From Sphingobium sp. MI1205 (GTDB lineage: Bacteria > Pseudomonadota > Alphaproteobacteria > Sphingomonadales > Sphingomonadaceae): a stretch of 64,000 bases of DNA. Below the pieces are notes generated by a model. It was given only the letters and a program-made list of their open reading frames with translations, had not been told where the DNA came from and ran no database searches. How positions within the stretch are numbered: position 1 is the stretch's first letter; each line of letters opens with the position of its first letter. The stretch lies in the NCBI RefSeq assembly GCF_001563285.1, contig NZ_CP005191.1, positions 186,001 to 250,000 of the forward strand. The letters are read 5' to 3'. Positions 24,541 to 32,791 of the stretch are shown here, piece after piece. Made by a program: the position numbers and the translations under genes.

Positions 24541-25452
24541 TCACATCCGCGCGGACAGCACCTTGTGCAGGAGCTGTCGCAACCAGCGGTGAGGCGGGTC
24601 GTCTTGGTTCCTCGCATGCCAATATTGCCTGACCTCAAATGCTTCCATAAGAATTGGCGGCCGCACGGCCCGGAGTCCGTAGACCTCGGCGAGCCGACCA
24701 ATCACGCGAGCCGGAGCGGTAAGAATAAGGTCCGACTCGAAGCAAGCTGCCAACGCCACGAGAAAGCTGCTCGCGACGATCCTGATCCGATCGGGATGGA
24801 TCTTGTCGAGGAGAGCGCGTTCGACGGCACGATGGGCATGGGCCATACCCTTGGTGCTGACCACGATATGATCTGCGGCCATGAAGTCATCGGTCTCACC
24901 GGACTTGATGAACGGATGACCTTCCTTTCCGAAGCACAGATATTCCTCCTGGTAGAGCCGTTGCGTCTTGATGCCGGCAACAAGGCTCGGATAGGCGCCG
25001 ACGGCGATATCGACATGCCCGGTCTCGAGCGCGCTCACCATTTCATCGCCGCTCAGCGTGAGTGCGCGGTAGCTGGTGTGTGGTGCCTCGAACCGCGCCG
25101 CCGAATGCAACGCCGTCAAAACGACAAGATGGGCGATGTCCGATCCGGCAATGATGAATTCGCGCTTGAGACGGTCAGGTGAGAATGTCTGCCCGCCTTC
25201 AGCCAGGTCGCGACGCAGTTCCAGCAGTTGCTGAACAACCCCGGCGATCGCCTCGGCACGTGGTGTCGGCTCCATGCCGTCGCGCGCCCGGACGAGAAGC
25301 GGGTCGCCCAATGCTTTGCGCAGGCGCGCCAGCCCATGGCTGGCGGTGGGCTGCGGTAGGTCGAGTTCTCGTGCAGCGGCGCTGACGCTGTGCCGCTTTA
25401 ACAGCGCATCCAAAAGCACCAAGTGCCGAAAATCCAGGTCATCTATATTCAC
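24541..25452 (-). CDS. linR: LinR, LysR-type activator of the lin lower pathway
   Basis: A 303-residue LysR-type regulator when started at GTG 25452, the length I recall for LinR. The HTH is at residues 10-60 (FRHLVLLDALLKRHSVSAAARELDLPQPTASHGLARLRKAL) and the C-terminal part is a periplasmic-binding-like inducer domain. It is divergent from linE, the usual arrangement for a LysR activator of that operon. LinR is known to activate linD and linE in response to (chloro)hydroquinones. The gene is intact. A dyad ACAATCTGAATTGT overlaps the start region. Confidence 0.9.
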   Translation of the reverse strand: MNIDDLDFRHLVLLDALLKRHSVSAAARELDLPQPTASHGLARLRKALGDPLLVRARDGMEPTPRAEAIAGVVQQLLELRRDLAEGGQTFSPDRLKREFIIAGSDIAHLVVLTALHSAARFEAPHTSYRALTLSGDEMVSALETGHVDIAVGAYPSLVAGIKTQRLYQEEYLCFGKEGHPFIKSGETDDFMAADHIVVSTKGMAHAHRAVERALLDKIHPDRIRIVASSFLVALAACFESDLILTAPARVIGRLAEVYGLRAVRPPILMEAFEVRQYWHARNQDDPPHRWLRQLLHKVLSARM

Positions 25453-25583
25453 AATCTGAATTGTATCTATGAAGGTCCGCCAATTGTCAAATACTCCCTG
25501 ATCCCTCAAACAGGCTGCAGCAGCGATCGTTGTGCAGGTTTGAAGAGACGATCCGCAATCGCAGAAAATAGTGGAGAGCGATC
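25451..25583. promoter_or_regulatory. linR-linE divergent control region
   Basis: The 131-base gap between the divergent genes should hold both promoters and the LinR site. Visible are the perfect inverted repeat ACAAT-CTGA-ATTGT at 25451-25464, a second CAATTG word near 25491, and a GGAGAG ribosome site before linE at 25571-25576. No classical -35/-10 pair stands out. Confidence 0.5.
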
Positions 25584-26548
25584 ATGATGCAACTGCCCGA
25601 ACGCGTCGAAGGACTTCATCACATCACCGTCGCGACCGGATCCGCGCAAGGCGACGTGGATCTTCTCGTCAAGACGCTGGGACAGCGGCTCGTCAAGAAG
25701 ACGATGTTCTACGACGGCGCACGGCCGGTCTATCATCTGTATTTCGGCAATGAGCTTGGCGAACCGGGCACGCTGTACACCACTTTCCCCGTTCGCCAGG
25801 CTGGCTACACCGGAAAGCGTGGTGCAGGGCAGATATCGGCGGTTTCCTATAACGCACCCGTCGGTACGCTTTCCTGGTGGCAGGAGCATCTCATAAAGCG
25901 CGCTGTGACCGTCTCGGAAGTGCGTGAGCGGTTCGGGCAGAAATATCTGTCGTTCGAGCACCCCGACTGCGGTGTCGGCTTCGAAATCATCGAGCAGGAC
26001 ACGGACGGCCAGTTCGAGCCCTGGGACTCTCCCTATGTGCCCAAGGAGGTCGCGCTGCGGGGCTTTCACAGCTGGACGGCCACCCTAAATCGCAATGAGG
26101 AGATGGACTCCTTCATGCGCAATGCCTGGAACCTGAAGCCCCAGGGACGCGACGGCAATTACCAGCGCTACGCTTTCGGCAATGGCGGTGCGGCCAAGGT
26201 GCTAGACGTCTATATCGATGAGGACGAAAGGCCCGGCACCTGGGCGCTTGGCGAAGGCCAAGTTCATCAGCCGCGTTTGAAGTCGCCGACCTCGACGTGC
26301 AGGCCGCGCTCAAATTTGACGTGGAAGGCCTCGGCTACACCGATTTCTCAGATCGCAAGCACCGCGGCTACTTCGAATCGATCTACGTTCGTACGCCGGG
26401 CGGCGTGTTGTTCGAAGCCTCGGTCACGCTTGGTTTCACCCATGACGAGAGCCCCGAGAAGCTCGGCAGCGAGGTCAAGGTCGCGCCGCAGCTCGAAGGT
26501 GTAAAGGACGAGCTCCTCCGGACGATGAACGATCCGATCGTCATTTGA
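25584..26548 (+). pseudogene. linE: linE, (chloro)hydroquinone 1,2-dioxygenase, frameshifted
   Basis: The gene encodes LinE, a ring-cleavage dioxygenase of the LinE/PcpA type built from vicinal-oxygen-chelate modules. The N-terminal metal His is in EGLHHITVAT. Reading is correct through GEGQVH (codon 228), after which one base is missing between 26269 and 26270. The next codon should be the second metal-ligand His (CAC/CAT) followed by AAFEVADLDVQAALKF, but the frame shifts into unrelated residues. The correct frame resumes from about 26270 and ends at 26548, including the Glu ligand in GVLFEASVTLG. Restoring one base gives 321 residues, the normal LinE length. As written, the product lacks two of three Fe(II) ligands. 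Confidence 0.92.
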
Positions 26549-26573
26549 TCGCAAGGATGACTCCGCAGGCTGG

Positions 26574-27383
26574 GTGAAGAGAATGTGGCGACATCGGGCA
26601 GTCAATAGCCGAAATGGTGCGCGGATCGGTGTTCATACCACTGGCTTGCCGAGCGGTGAGCCGATCCTGCTCCTTTCTTCCCTGCTGGCCGACTGGCGGT
26701 CCTGGAATGACGTGGCCGGTCGTTTACCTTCAGGGGTATATGCGATCACGATGGACCTGCGGGGTCATGGAACGAGTTCGCCGAGTGCCGGCGACTACAG
26801 TCTAGCCGAACTGGCGGCCGACGTGCTTAATGTAATGGATAACCTCGCGTTTGCAAGAGTTCATCTTGTTGGCACGTCGGTCGGGTCGATGGTCGCGCAA
26901 TATCTTGGCGCCACGGCGGGACACCGGCTTATCTCGCTGACACTCGTGGCAGCAGGTTCTCTCGTTCCAGAGCCAGCTTGGCCGATCTGGGACAAGCGGG
27001 TGGCCGCAGTGCGCAGCGGCGGGCTCATTACGCAGGTGCCGATCGTGTATCCGGCATGGTTTTCCGGAGCGGTCGACCAAGGTCTGCTGGATCTTGCTGA
27101 GTCGATGATCTTGGCCACGACAGTTGCCGGATTCACCGGCGCTGTCGCAGCGATCAAGGGCCATGACGCGAGAAGCCTTCTTCCGCAGGTCGAAACGCCA
27201 ACGCTCGTCATAGCCGGTGCGAACGATGCCGCCGTGCCACCGGAGGCGGTCCGCGCGACCGCCGCTCTCATTCCAGGTGCCGCATTCGAAGTTGTGACGG
27301 GTGCCGCGCACCAGGTCGCGATGCAGCATCCTGTCGCCTTTGCGGACCGGCTATGCCGCCATATTGCTGGAGCGCCGCGATGA
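26574..27383 (+). CDS. alpha/beta hydrolase (PcaD-like) in the lin operon
   Basis: A 269-residue alpha/beta hydrolase. The oxyanion side starts at GEPILLLSSLLADWRSWNDV, the nucleophile Ser is in LVGTSVGSMVAQ, the Asp in VIAGANDAAVPPE and the His in VTGAAHQVAMQHP. It resembles 3-oxoadipate enol-lactonases and related C-C or ester hydrolases. Lying 25 bases after linE, it might hydrolyse a lactone or acyl product of ring cleavage; the substrate is not determinable. Starts are GTG 26574 or ATG 26583. The next gene overlaps its stop. Confidence 0.85.
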   Translation: MKRMWRHRAVNSRNGARIGVHTTGLPSGEPILLLSSLLADWRSWNDVAGRLPSGVYAITMDLRGHGTSSPSAGDYSLAELAADVLNVMDNLAFARVHLVGTSVGSMVAQYLGATAGHRLISLTLVAAGSLVPEPAWPIWDKRVAAVRSGGLITQVPIVYPAWFSGAVDQGLLDLAESMILATTVAGFTGAVAAIKGHDARSLLPQVETPTLVIAGANDAAVPPEAVRATAALIPGAAFEVVTGAAHQVAMQHPVAFADRLCRHIAGAPR

Positions 27384-28096
27384 CGTTTTCCCCTGAAGGA
27401 CCCTATGGGACAATCGTGACCGGCCCGCCTGTCGAACAGGCAAATGCTGCGATCATTCTTCTGCACGGCCGTGGCCAGCGTGCGCAAGCGATGCTGGAAC
27501 TTGCGAGACAGCTCGATCTGCCCTCTGTCGCCTGGCTTGCCCTGCAAGCGCCCGCCGGGGCGTGGTACTCGCCCAAATATGACGGGTTCGATCCAGACGG
27601 CGACAGGTCTGTGGCTGACGCCTGCACCGCCTTGGCTGAGATCTCCTCGCGGCTGGAAGCAGCCTGGGTCGCGCTAGACCGTCAGGGCATAGTCGGCTTC
27701 AGCCAGGGTGCCTGCCTCGCCAGTCACTTCATGTGGTGCGGCGCTGCGAAAATGGGGTTCCTGGGCTCGCTGACCGGAAGCCTCCCGGGTTTTGAGCTCC
27801 CAACCGCGCCAGTTGAGCCTCGGTTTACCGGTCTCAAGGCGATATTCACAGGTGGTCTGAACGACGATTGGGTCAAGGCAGAGCATGTGCGGGAGACAGC
27901 TGAGCGCTTTAGACTCTCTGGTGCTGATGTCGGCGAGTATATTCAACCGATCAAGGACCATGGAATTGGGGCGGACGAGATCGCGTTGTTGCGAGACACC
28001 CTGATCGCACGCTTCGAGCTGAACCCGCCGGTCCCTACGCGCGGGCCGCGACATCAGCCGCTCGTGCCGCAAAGCACGCCAAGTCTGACGGATTGA
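27380..28096 (+). CDS. phospholipase/carboxylesterase-family hydrolase
   Basis: A 238-residue hydrolase of the phospholipase/carboxylesterase (Abhydrolase_2) type. Segments seen are AAIILLHGRGQRAQAM, the catalytic Ser in VGFSQGACLASHF, the acidic residue near GGLNDDWV and the His in IKDHGIGADEI. ATG 27380 overlaps the preceding stop (ATGA), which fixes the start. It is cotranscribed with linE and linD, but no role in HCH degradation is established for it to my knowledge. Confidence 0.82.
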   Translation: MTFSPEGPYGTIVTGPPVEQANAAIILLHGRGQRAQAMLELARQLDLPSVAWLALQAPAGAWYSPKYDGFDPDGDRSVADACTALAEISSRLEAAWVALDRQGIVGFSQGACLASHFMWCGAAKMGFLGSLTGSLPGFELPTAPVEPRFTGLKAIFTGGLNDDWVKAEHVRETAERFRLSGADVGEYIQPIKDHGIGADEIALLRDTLIARFELNPPVPTRGPRHQPLVPQSTPSLTD

Positions 28097-28103
28097 ACGT
28101 CCC

Positions 28104-28736
28104 ATGCTGTTCTCCGTCATAACCACCATCTCGCCTGAAAAGCTGGCAGAGCGCACAGCAGCCATACCGGCACACCGCGCCTATCTTGCGTCGCACACCG
28201 CAAGCATTTTGGCAGTGGGGACCACCTTCGCCGAAGGCGGCGATTTGGTCGGATCGACATATCTCGTTGATGTCGACGATTGGAACGCAGCCCGGGCCTT
28301 CATCGCCGAAGACCCCATGACCGTGTCCGGGGCACGTCAAAGCATCGACATTCTTGAATGGCGGATGGGCGGGTTCGATCGGCGATACCCCTGGCAAGGG
28401 GCGAACGTCGAGAGACAAGACGCAGCGCATCAAAGTCTGAATAAGGAAGGGGTGAGCGCTGCGCCCCAACCTTCGCTCCGCACACGCCATCTCAGAGTGT
28501 TGCTGCTGATCACCACGCTCGCGCCGCTAGTGGCCCTCGTCAACATTCTCTTGGGCGACACCATTGCCCATCTTCCCGTTTTGCTGCGCTCCTTCTTGGT
28601 CGTGGGGCTTGTCGTGCCCGCCGCGACCTATGTTGCACTGCCGCTGCTTACCGGCCTTGCGCGCTGCGTGGGGCAGGAGCGCCGGGAAAGTTCACCAGCC
28701 ATCCGGCCGCCGGCGGAACACACTCATTCTACATGA
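28104..28736 (+). CDS. YCII-domain protein fused to two membrane helices
   Basis: A 210-residue protein. Residues 1-95 are a YCII domain (dimeric alpha-beta barrel, related in fold to muconolactone isomerase): HRAYLASH, GTTFAEGG, GSTYLVDV, ARAFIAEDPMT. Residues ~130-195 form two hydrophobic helices (LRVLLLITTLAPLVALVNIL; SFLVVGLVVPAATYVALPLL), like small DUF2798-type membrane proteins. The chloroaromatic cluster 10 kb away encodes the same two parts as separate genes (38665 and 43299). A role in isomerising or dechlorinating a ring-fission lactone is possible but unproven. Confidence 0.75.
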   Translation: MLFSVITTISPEKLAERTAAIPAHRAYLASHTASILAVGTTFAEGGDLVGSTYLVDVDDWNAARAFIAEDPMTVSGARQSIDILEWRMGGFDRRYPWQGANVERQDAAHQSLNKEGVSAAPQPSLRTRHLRVLLLITTLAPLVALVNILLGDTIAHLPVLLRSFLVVGLVVPAATYVALPLLTGLARCVGQERRESSPAIRPPAEHTHST

Positions 28737-28795
28737 CGATTTAGCCCGCAAAAATCCCCGAACGTCTCAGTTCCAGGCAAAAGGATCATAAAAAT

Positions 28796-29836
28796 ATGAG
28801 CGCTGATACAGAAACCCTGGCGAGGAAAGTCCGTGAAGAGGTTATCAAGCCTGAGCAATCGACTCTGATTAGCCCGGATCGACAGTCACCGAGCCTCCTT
28901 CGCCGCGAAGCGACGGTCGAACCGCGGTTCGAACTGTTCCACTTCGTGTTCTCAGTCTGCTCGCAAAAGGTGCGCGGCACCCTAATGGAGAAGGGCGTGA
29001 CCTTCGGCTCCAACGAGTTGACGATCCTTCCCCCGCAGAATGAGAATTATTGTCCGCAATATGTCCGGCTGCGGTTGCGATCGGAAGCCGCAGCCAAGCA
29101 CCGTCCTGTCAGCTCGTTCACTGGGCAGTCGTCTGTTGATTCCGAAGGGTTCGACCCGCTCGTCGTACCGACCCTCGTCGACCATGAGACCGGCCGGATC
29201 CTCGCCGATTCCAAGGCAATCTGCCTCTACCTCTGCGACGCCTTGTCCGGCGGTACCGATCTTCTGCCCGCCGACATACGGGAGGCTGTGCTCAAGCAGG
29301 TCCAGCTCGCTGACACGACGCCCCATGTAGCCCTGCTCTACGGCGCCGATCCGGACGGTGATCGTCGGCCCGAAAGCATGCAGGCGGTCATGCCCGGCAT
29401 CCACGCACACAAGATCGACGCCGTGCGCCGCAATATCCCGCTCGCGGACGGCGACCCGCTTCTCCTCGAAGCCTACCAACACAAGATTGTGAAGGAGGAA
29501 GCCGCCGCCTCGTTCGTCATCAACGAGCCGCAAATGCGGACCGCCATCTCGAAGGCGGAGCAGCTGGTTACCGATCTCGATCGCGACCTCGGGGCGTCCA
29601 CCGGACCTTGGCTGTTCGGCGACCGCTTCACGCTCGCCGACCTGTTCTGGGCCGTCAGTCTCTACCGCTTCCTCTGGCTCGGCTATTCGGGTTTCTGGAA
29701 AGACGGTGCAGGCAAGCCCCGTGTCGAGGCCTATGCCAATCGGCTCTTCGCGCGGCCCTCCGTCAAGGATGCGATCATCCAGTGGCCCGGCCATCCGCCG
29801 AGCGAGAATGTCATCCATCTCCTGAGCAACGCCTAA
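28796..29836 (+). CDS. linD: LinD, 2,5-dichlorohydroquinone reductive dechlorinase
   Basis: A 346-residue glutathione S-transferase-fold protein whose length and sequence I recognise as LinD. The likely catalytic Cys is residue 55 in FVFSVCSQKVRG, by analogy to PcpC. The thioredoxin-like part continues to VVPTLVD and ADSKAICLYL, and the helical C-terminal domain has PWLFGDRFTLADLFWAVSLYRFLW. It uses glutathione to convert 2,5-dichlorohydroquinone to chlorohydroquinone and then hydroquinone in the lower lindane pathway. The gene is intact, preceded by AAAGGAT-type ribosome site, and is read with linE. Confidence 0.95.
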   Translation: MSADTETLARKVREEVIKPEQSTLISPDRQSPSLLRREATVEPRFELFHFVFSVCSQKVRGTLMEKGVTFGSNELTILPPQNENYCPQYVRLRLRSEAAAKHRPVSSFTGQSSVDSEGFDPLVVPTLVDHETGRILADSKAICLYLCDALSGGTDLLPADIREAVLKQVQLADTTPHVALLYGADPDGDRRPESMQAVMPGIHAHKIDAVRRNIPLADGDPLLLEAYQHKIVKEEAAASFVINEPQMRTAISKAEQLVTDLDRDLGASTGPWLFGDRFTLADLFWAVSLYRFLWLGYSGFWKDGAGKPRVEAYANRLFARPSVKDAIIQWPGHPPSENVIHLLSNA

Positions 29837-29949
29837 AGGCAACCACCGCGCCGTCCGCAAGCGACGCGGTCCATGCCCTGAACGCGTCGTCCGGCAGGGC
29901 CGAGACCATTCAACAGCGCTCGAATCCAGGACGAGCATGGATTTCTTAT

Positions 29950-30915
29950 ATGGATCAAACACTTCTCGAAGTACGCGTAACAAAAAAGACCCTTGAGGCG
30001 GATGATATCGCGAGCTTCGAGCTGAAGAACTGCGACGGCTCATCGCTGCCCCATTTCAGCGCCGGCTCGCACGTCGACGTGAACATGGCCAACGGACTCG
30101 TGCGGCAATATTCGCTGTGCAACGTGCCCGGTGAGACGGACCGCTATCTCATCGCGGTACTCCGCGATCCAAACACCCGTGGTGGGTCGGCTTTCATGCA
30201 TGATCGAGTACAGCAGGGCGACACCCTCACCATCAGCCAGCCGCGCAACTTGTTCGCGCTTGCGCGCGACGCGCGCCGAAGCATCTTGTTCGCCGGCGGC
30301 ATAGGCGTCACGCCGATCCTCGCAATGGCCGAAAGACTGGCGCAAATCGATGCGCCGTTTGAACTCCATTATTGTGGGCGCTCAAGATCGCGGACGGCTT
30401 TCCTCGACCGGATTTCGTCCTCGCATTTCTCCAAACAGGCGCATTTTCATTTCGACGATGGGCCAGAGGAGCAACGCCTCGATGTGAACGCCATCTTGGC
30501 ATCGCCCAGTGCCGATACCCATCTTTATGCGTGCGGTCCGTCGGGTTTCCTCGATTTCGTTTTGGGCGCTGCCAGTCAGCTCGGCTGGAGCGGTAGCTGC
30601 GTTCACCGGGAGTATTTTGCGGCCGCGGCGACCACGAGCGCCGAGGACCAAAGCTTTGAAGTCGAGCTCGCCAGCTCCGGCCAGACTTTTCACATACCGC
30701 CAGACAAGACGGTGCTTGAGATCCTTGCCGCGAACGGCATCGATATACCGGTGTCGTGCGAGCAAGGCATATGCGGGACGTGCGTCACACGCGTGCTGCG
30801 CGGCGAGCCGGACCACCGAGACCTCTTCATGACGGACCAGGAGCATGCCGCGAACGACCAGTTTACGCCATGCTGCTCGCGCGCGCGATCACTTCGGCTC
30901 GTTCTTGATCTTTAG
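29950..30915 (+). CDS. PcpD-like flavin/ferredoxin reductase
   Basis: A 321-residue phthalate-dioxygenase-reductase-type protein. The flavin motif is RQYSLCNVP (about residue 58), the NAD site is LFAGGIGVTPILAMAE, and the C-terminal plant-type [2Fe-2S] domain has CEQGICGTC and the final Cys in FTPCCSRA. It resembles PcpD, the tetrachlorobenzoquinone reductase of pentachlorophenol degraders. Here it could keep (chloro)hydroquinones reduced for LinD and LinE, or serve an absent oxygenase. I chose ATG 29950 because earlier in-frame sequence overlaps linD. Confidence 0.85.
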   Translation: MDQTLLEVRVTKKTLEADDIASFELKNCDGSSLPHFSAGSHVDVNMANGLVRQYSLCNVPGETDRYLIAVLRDPNTRGGSAFMHDRVQQGDTLTISQPRNLFALARDARRSILFAGGIGVTPILAMAERLAQIDAPFELHYCGRSRSRTAFLDRISSSHFSKQAHFHFDDGPEEQRLDVNAILASPSADTHLYACGPSGFLDFVLGAASQLGWSGSCVHREYFAAAATTSAEDQSFEVELASSGQTFHIPPDKTVLEILAANGIDIPVSCEQGICGTCVTRVLRGEPDHRDLFMTDQEHAANDQFTPCCSRARSLRLVLDL

Positions 30916-31076
30916 CGGAGTGAAGGAACCTCGCGGGATGATGTTGCAGCGCTTGTTGCGATGGTCCGCAATGAGGTAGAAGAGAGAAAACGAAAAGGCA
31001 GGGCCATGGAGAGAGCAATCGAACCAGTCAAAAGGGGACATCCTCCGTTGCCGCTGCATGCGGCGAAGGTCTGAGC

Positions 31077-31443
31077 ATGCTCGCGCCGCCCCCCGCGCCG
31101 TTGAGCCCTTTCACGCTCTGCGAGACCCACGGCATCTTTGAACTGCCGGGCTGCAGGGTGCGCCGCTCGAGCGCCGAACTGGAATGGTCAAGCCTCTTTC
31201 TCTCCGAGCAGGATGAAGCGCCGTTCAGTGCGGAGGTGAATGCGACCAATGATCATCTGATCGTCATGCATCTCAGCGATCCGGTGCGGGTCCAGCTCGA
31301 AGCCGACAACATGACGGCTTGCGCGGTCATTCCCCGCCGTAGCCTGTTCGTCTGGCCAGCCGGGCACGGGTTTCAGATCAGCGTCGATGCGCCGGTGGAA
31401 ACTCTTCATCTCTATGTGCGGCGTTCGCTCGTCGAAGAGGTAG
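31077..31443 (+). pseudogene. AraC-family regulator, C-terminal half removed by IS6100
   Basis: About 122 residues remain, resembling the AraC-binding-like sensory domain (FeaR type): RRSSAELEWSSLFLSEQ, HLSDPVRVQLEADNM, VIPRRSLFVWPAGHGFQISVD. The DNA-binding double HTH is gone because IS6100 copy 2 begins at 31444. It cannot regulate through DNA binding. It probably once controlled the reductase or a catabolic gene nearby. Confidence 0.8.
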
Positions 31444-32324
31444 GGCTGCTGTTGCAAAGATTGGCGGCAGTCAGAGGTAGGCTGTCGCTCTGCGCCGATC
31501 AGGCGGCTGCTGCGAAATGGTGGTTGAGCATGCCCATGGCCTCCGTCAGCGCCGAGGGCCCAATGCCAAAAGCTCTCTCCACAAGGCGCACCTCGCCCCT
31601 GATGCCGGGCTGCAGGCACCAGGGGCGAGCCTGTCCTTTGCGCAGGGCTCGCATGACTTCGAATCCCTTGATCGTGGCATAGGCCGTGGGGATCGATTTG
31701 AAACCGCGCACCGGCTTGATCAGTATCTTGAGCTTTCCGTGATCGGCCTCGATCACGTTATTGAGATACTTCACCTGCCGGTGGGCCGTCTCCCGGTCCA
31801 GCTTTCCTTCGCGCTTCAATTCGGTGATCGCTGCACCATAGCTCGGCGCTTTGTCGGTATTGAGCGTGGCAGGCTTTTCCCAGTGCTTCAGGCCTCGCAG
31901 GGCCTTGCCCAGGAACCGCTTCGCTGCCTTGGCGCTGCGGGTCGGCGACAGGTAGAAATCGATCGTGTCGCCCCGCTTGTCGACTGCCCGGTACAGGTAG
32001 GTCCACTTGCCCCGCACCTTGACGTAGGTTTCATCCAGGCGCCAGCTCGGATCAAAGCCACGCCGCCAGAACCAGCGCAGCCGCTTCTCCATCTCCGGGG
32101 CGTAGCACTGGACCCAGCGATAGATCGTCGTATGGTCGACCGAAATGCCGCGTTCCGCCAGCATTTCCTCAAGGTCGCGATAGCTGATCGGATAGCGACA
32201 ATACCAGCGCACCGCCCACAGGATCACATCACCCTGGAAATGGCGCCACTTGAAATCCGTCATCGTTCCGTCCGTCCAATCTCCGCCAAGCATGCTCAAG
32301 CTTCACGATTTTTGCAACAGAGCC
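31444..32324 (-). mobile_element. IS6100, copy 2, with altered left terminus
   Basis: Same element and orientation as copy 1. Its left end reads GGCT-G-CTGTTGCAAAG: one extra G interrupts the terminal repeat, or alternatively the first four bases are lost and replaced. The right end is normal. Flanks (AGAGGTAG, GCCGTGAT) show no target duplication. It truncates an AraC gene on the left and a serine recombinase on the right. Confidence 0.93.
31499..32293 (-). CDS. tnpA: IS6100 transposase (copy 2)
   Basis: Identical in predicted protein to the copy at 22707-23501. With copy 1 it brackets the lin genes in direct orientation, so the pair could move or lose the segment through IS26-like replicative transposition or recombination. 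Confidence 0.95.
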   Translation of the reverse strand: MLGGDWTDGTMTDFKWRHFQGDVILWAVRWYCRYPISYRDLEEMLAERGISVDHTTIYRWVQCYAPEMEKRLRWFWRRGFDPSWRLDETYVKVRGKWTYLYRAVDKRGDTIDFYLSPTRSAKAAKRFLGKALRGLKHWEKPATLNTDKAPSYGAAITELKREGKLDRETAHRQVKYLNNVIEADHGKLKILIKPVRGFKSIPTAYATIKGFEVMRALRKGQARPWCLQPGIRGEVRLVERAFGIGPSALTEAMGMLNHHFAAAA

Positions 32325-32791
32325 GCCGTGATGACACGCTGGTCATATGGAAGCTCGACCGCCTCGGTCGCGACCTGCGCCACCTCGTTAACACAGTCGG
32401 CGACCTGACCAAGCGTGGCATCGGCCTCAAGGTGCTGGCCGGCGAAGGCGCGTCGATCGACACCACCACCGCCAACGGTCGGTTGATCTTTGCGATTTTT
32501 GCCGGCCTCGCCGAGTTTGAGCGCGAGTTGATCGTCGAGCGCACCCGCGCCGGTCTGGAATCGGCACGTGCGCGCGGCCGACATGGCGGTCGCCCGTTCA
32601 AGATGACGCCCGCCAAACTGCGGCTTGCCCAGGCGGCTATGGGCAAACCCGAAACCAAGGTCGCCGAGCTGTGCGCCGAGCTGGGCATCACGCGTCAGAC
32701 GCTCTACCGGCATGTTACGCCGAACGGAGAGATCAGGACGGACGGACAGAAGCTTCTCGCTCGAAAAGCGCGCCCATCGATCAAGGCATGA
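32325..32791 (+). pseudogene. serine resolvase, N-terminus removed by IS6100
   Basis: About 155 codons of a small serine recombinase remain: DDTLVIWKLDRLGRDLRHL, NGRLIFAIFAGLAEFERELIVERT and the C-terminal HTH VAELCAELGITRQTLYRH. The catalytic Ser at the N-terminus is missing. Its stop overlaps the following gene (ATGA), the same coupling seen between resolvase and SDR at 7559. It marks the right part of a second Tn3-family transposon. Confidence 0.88.
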
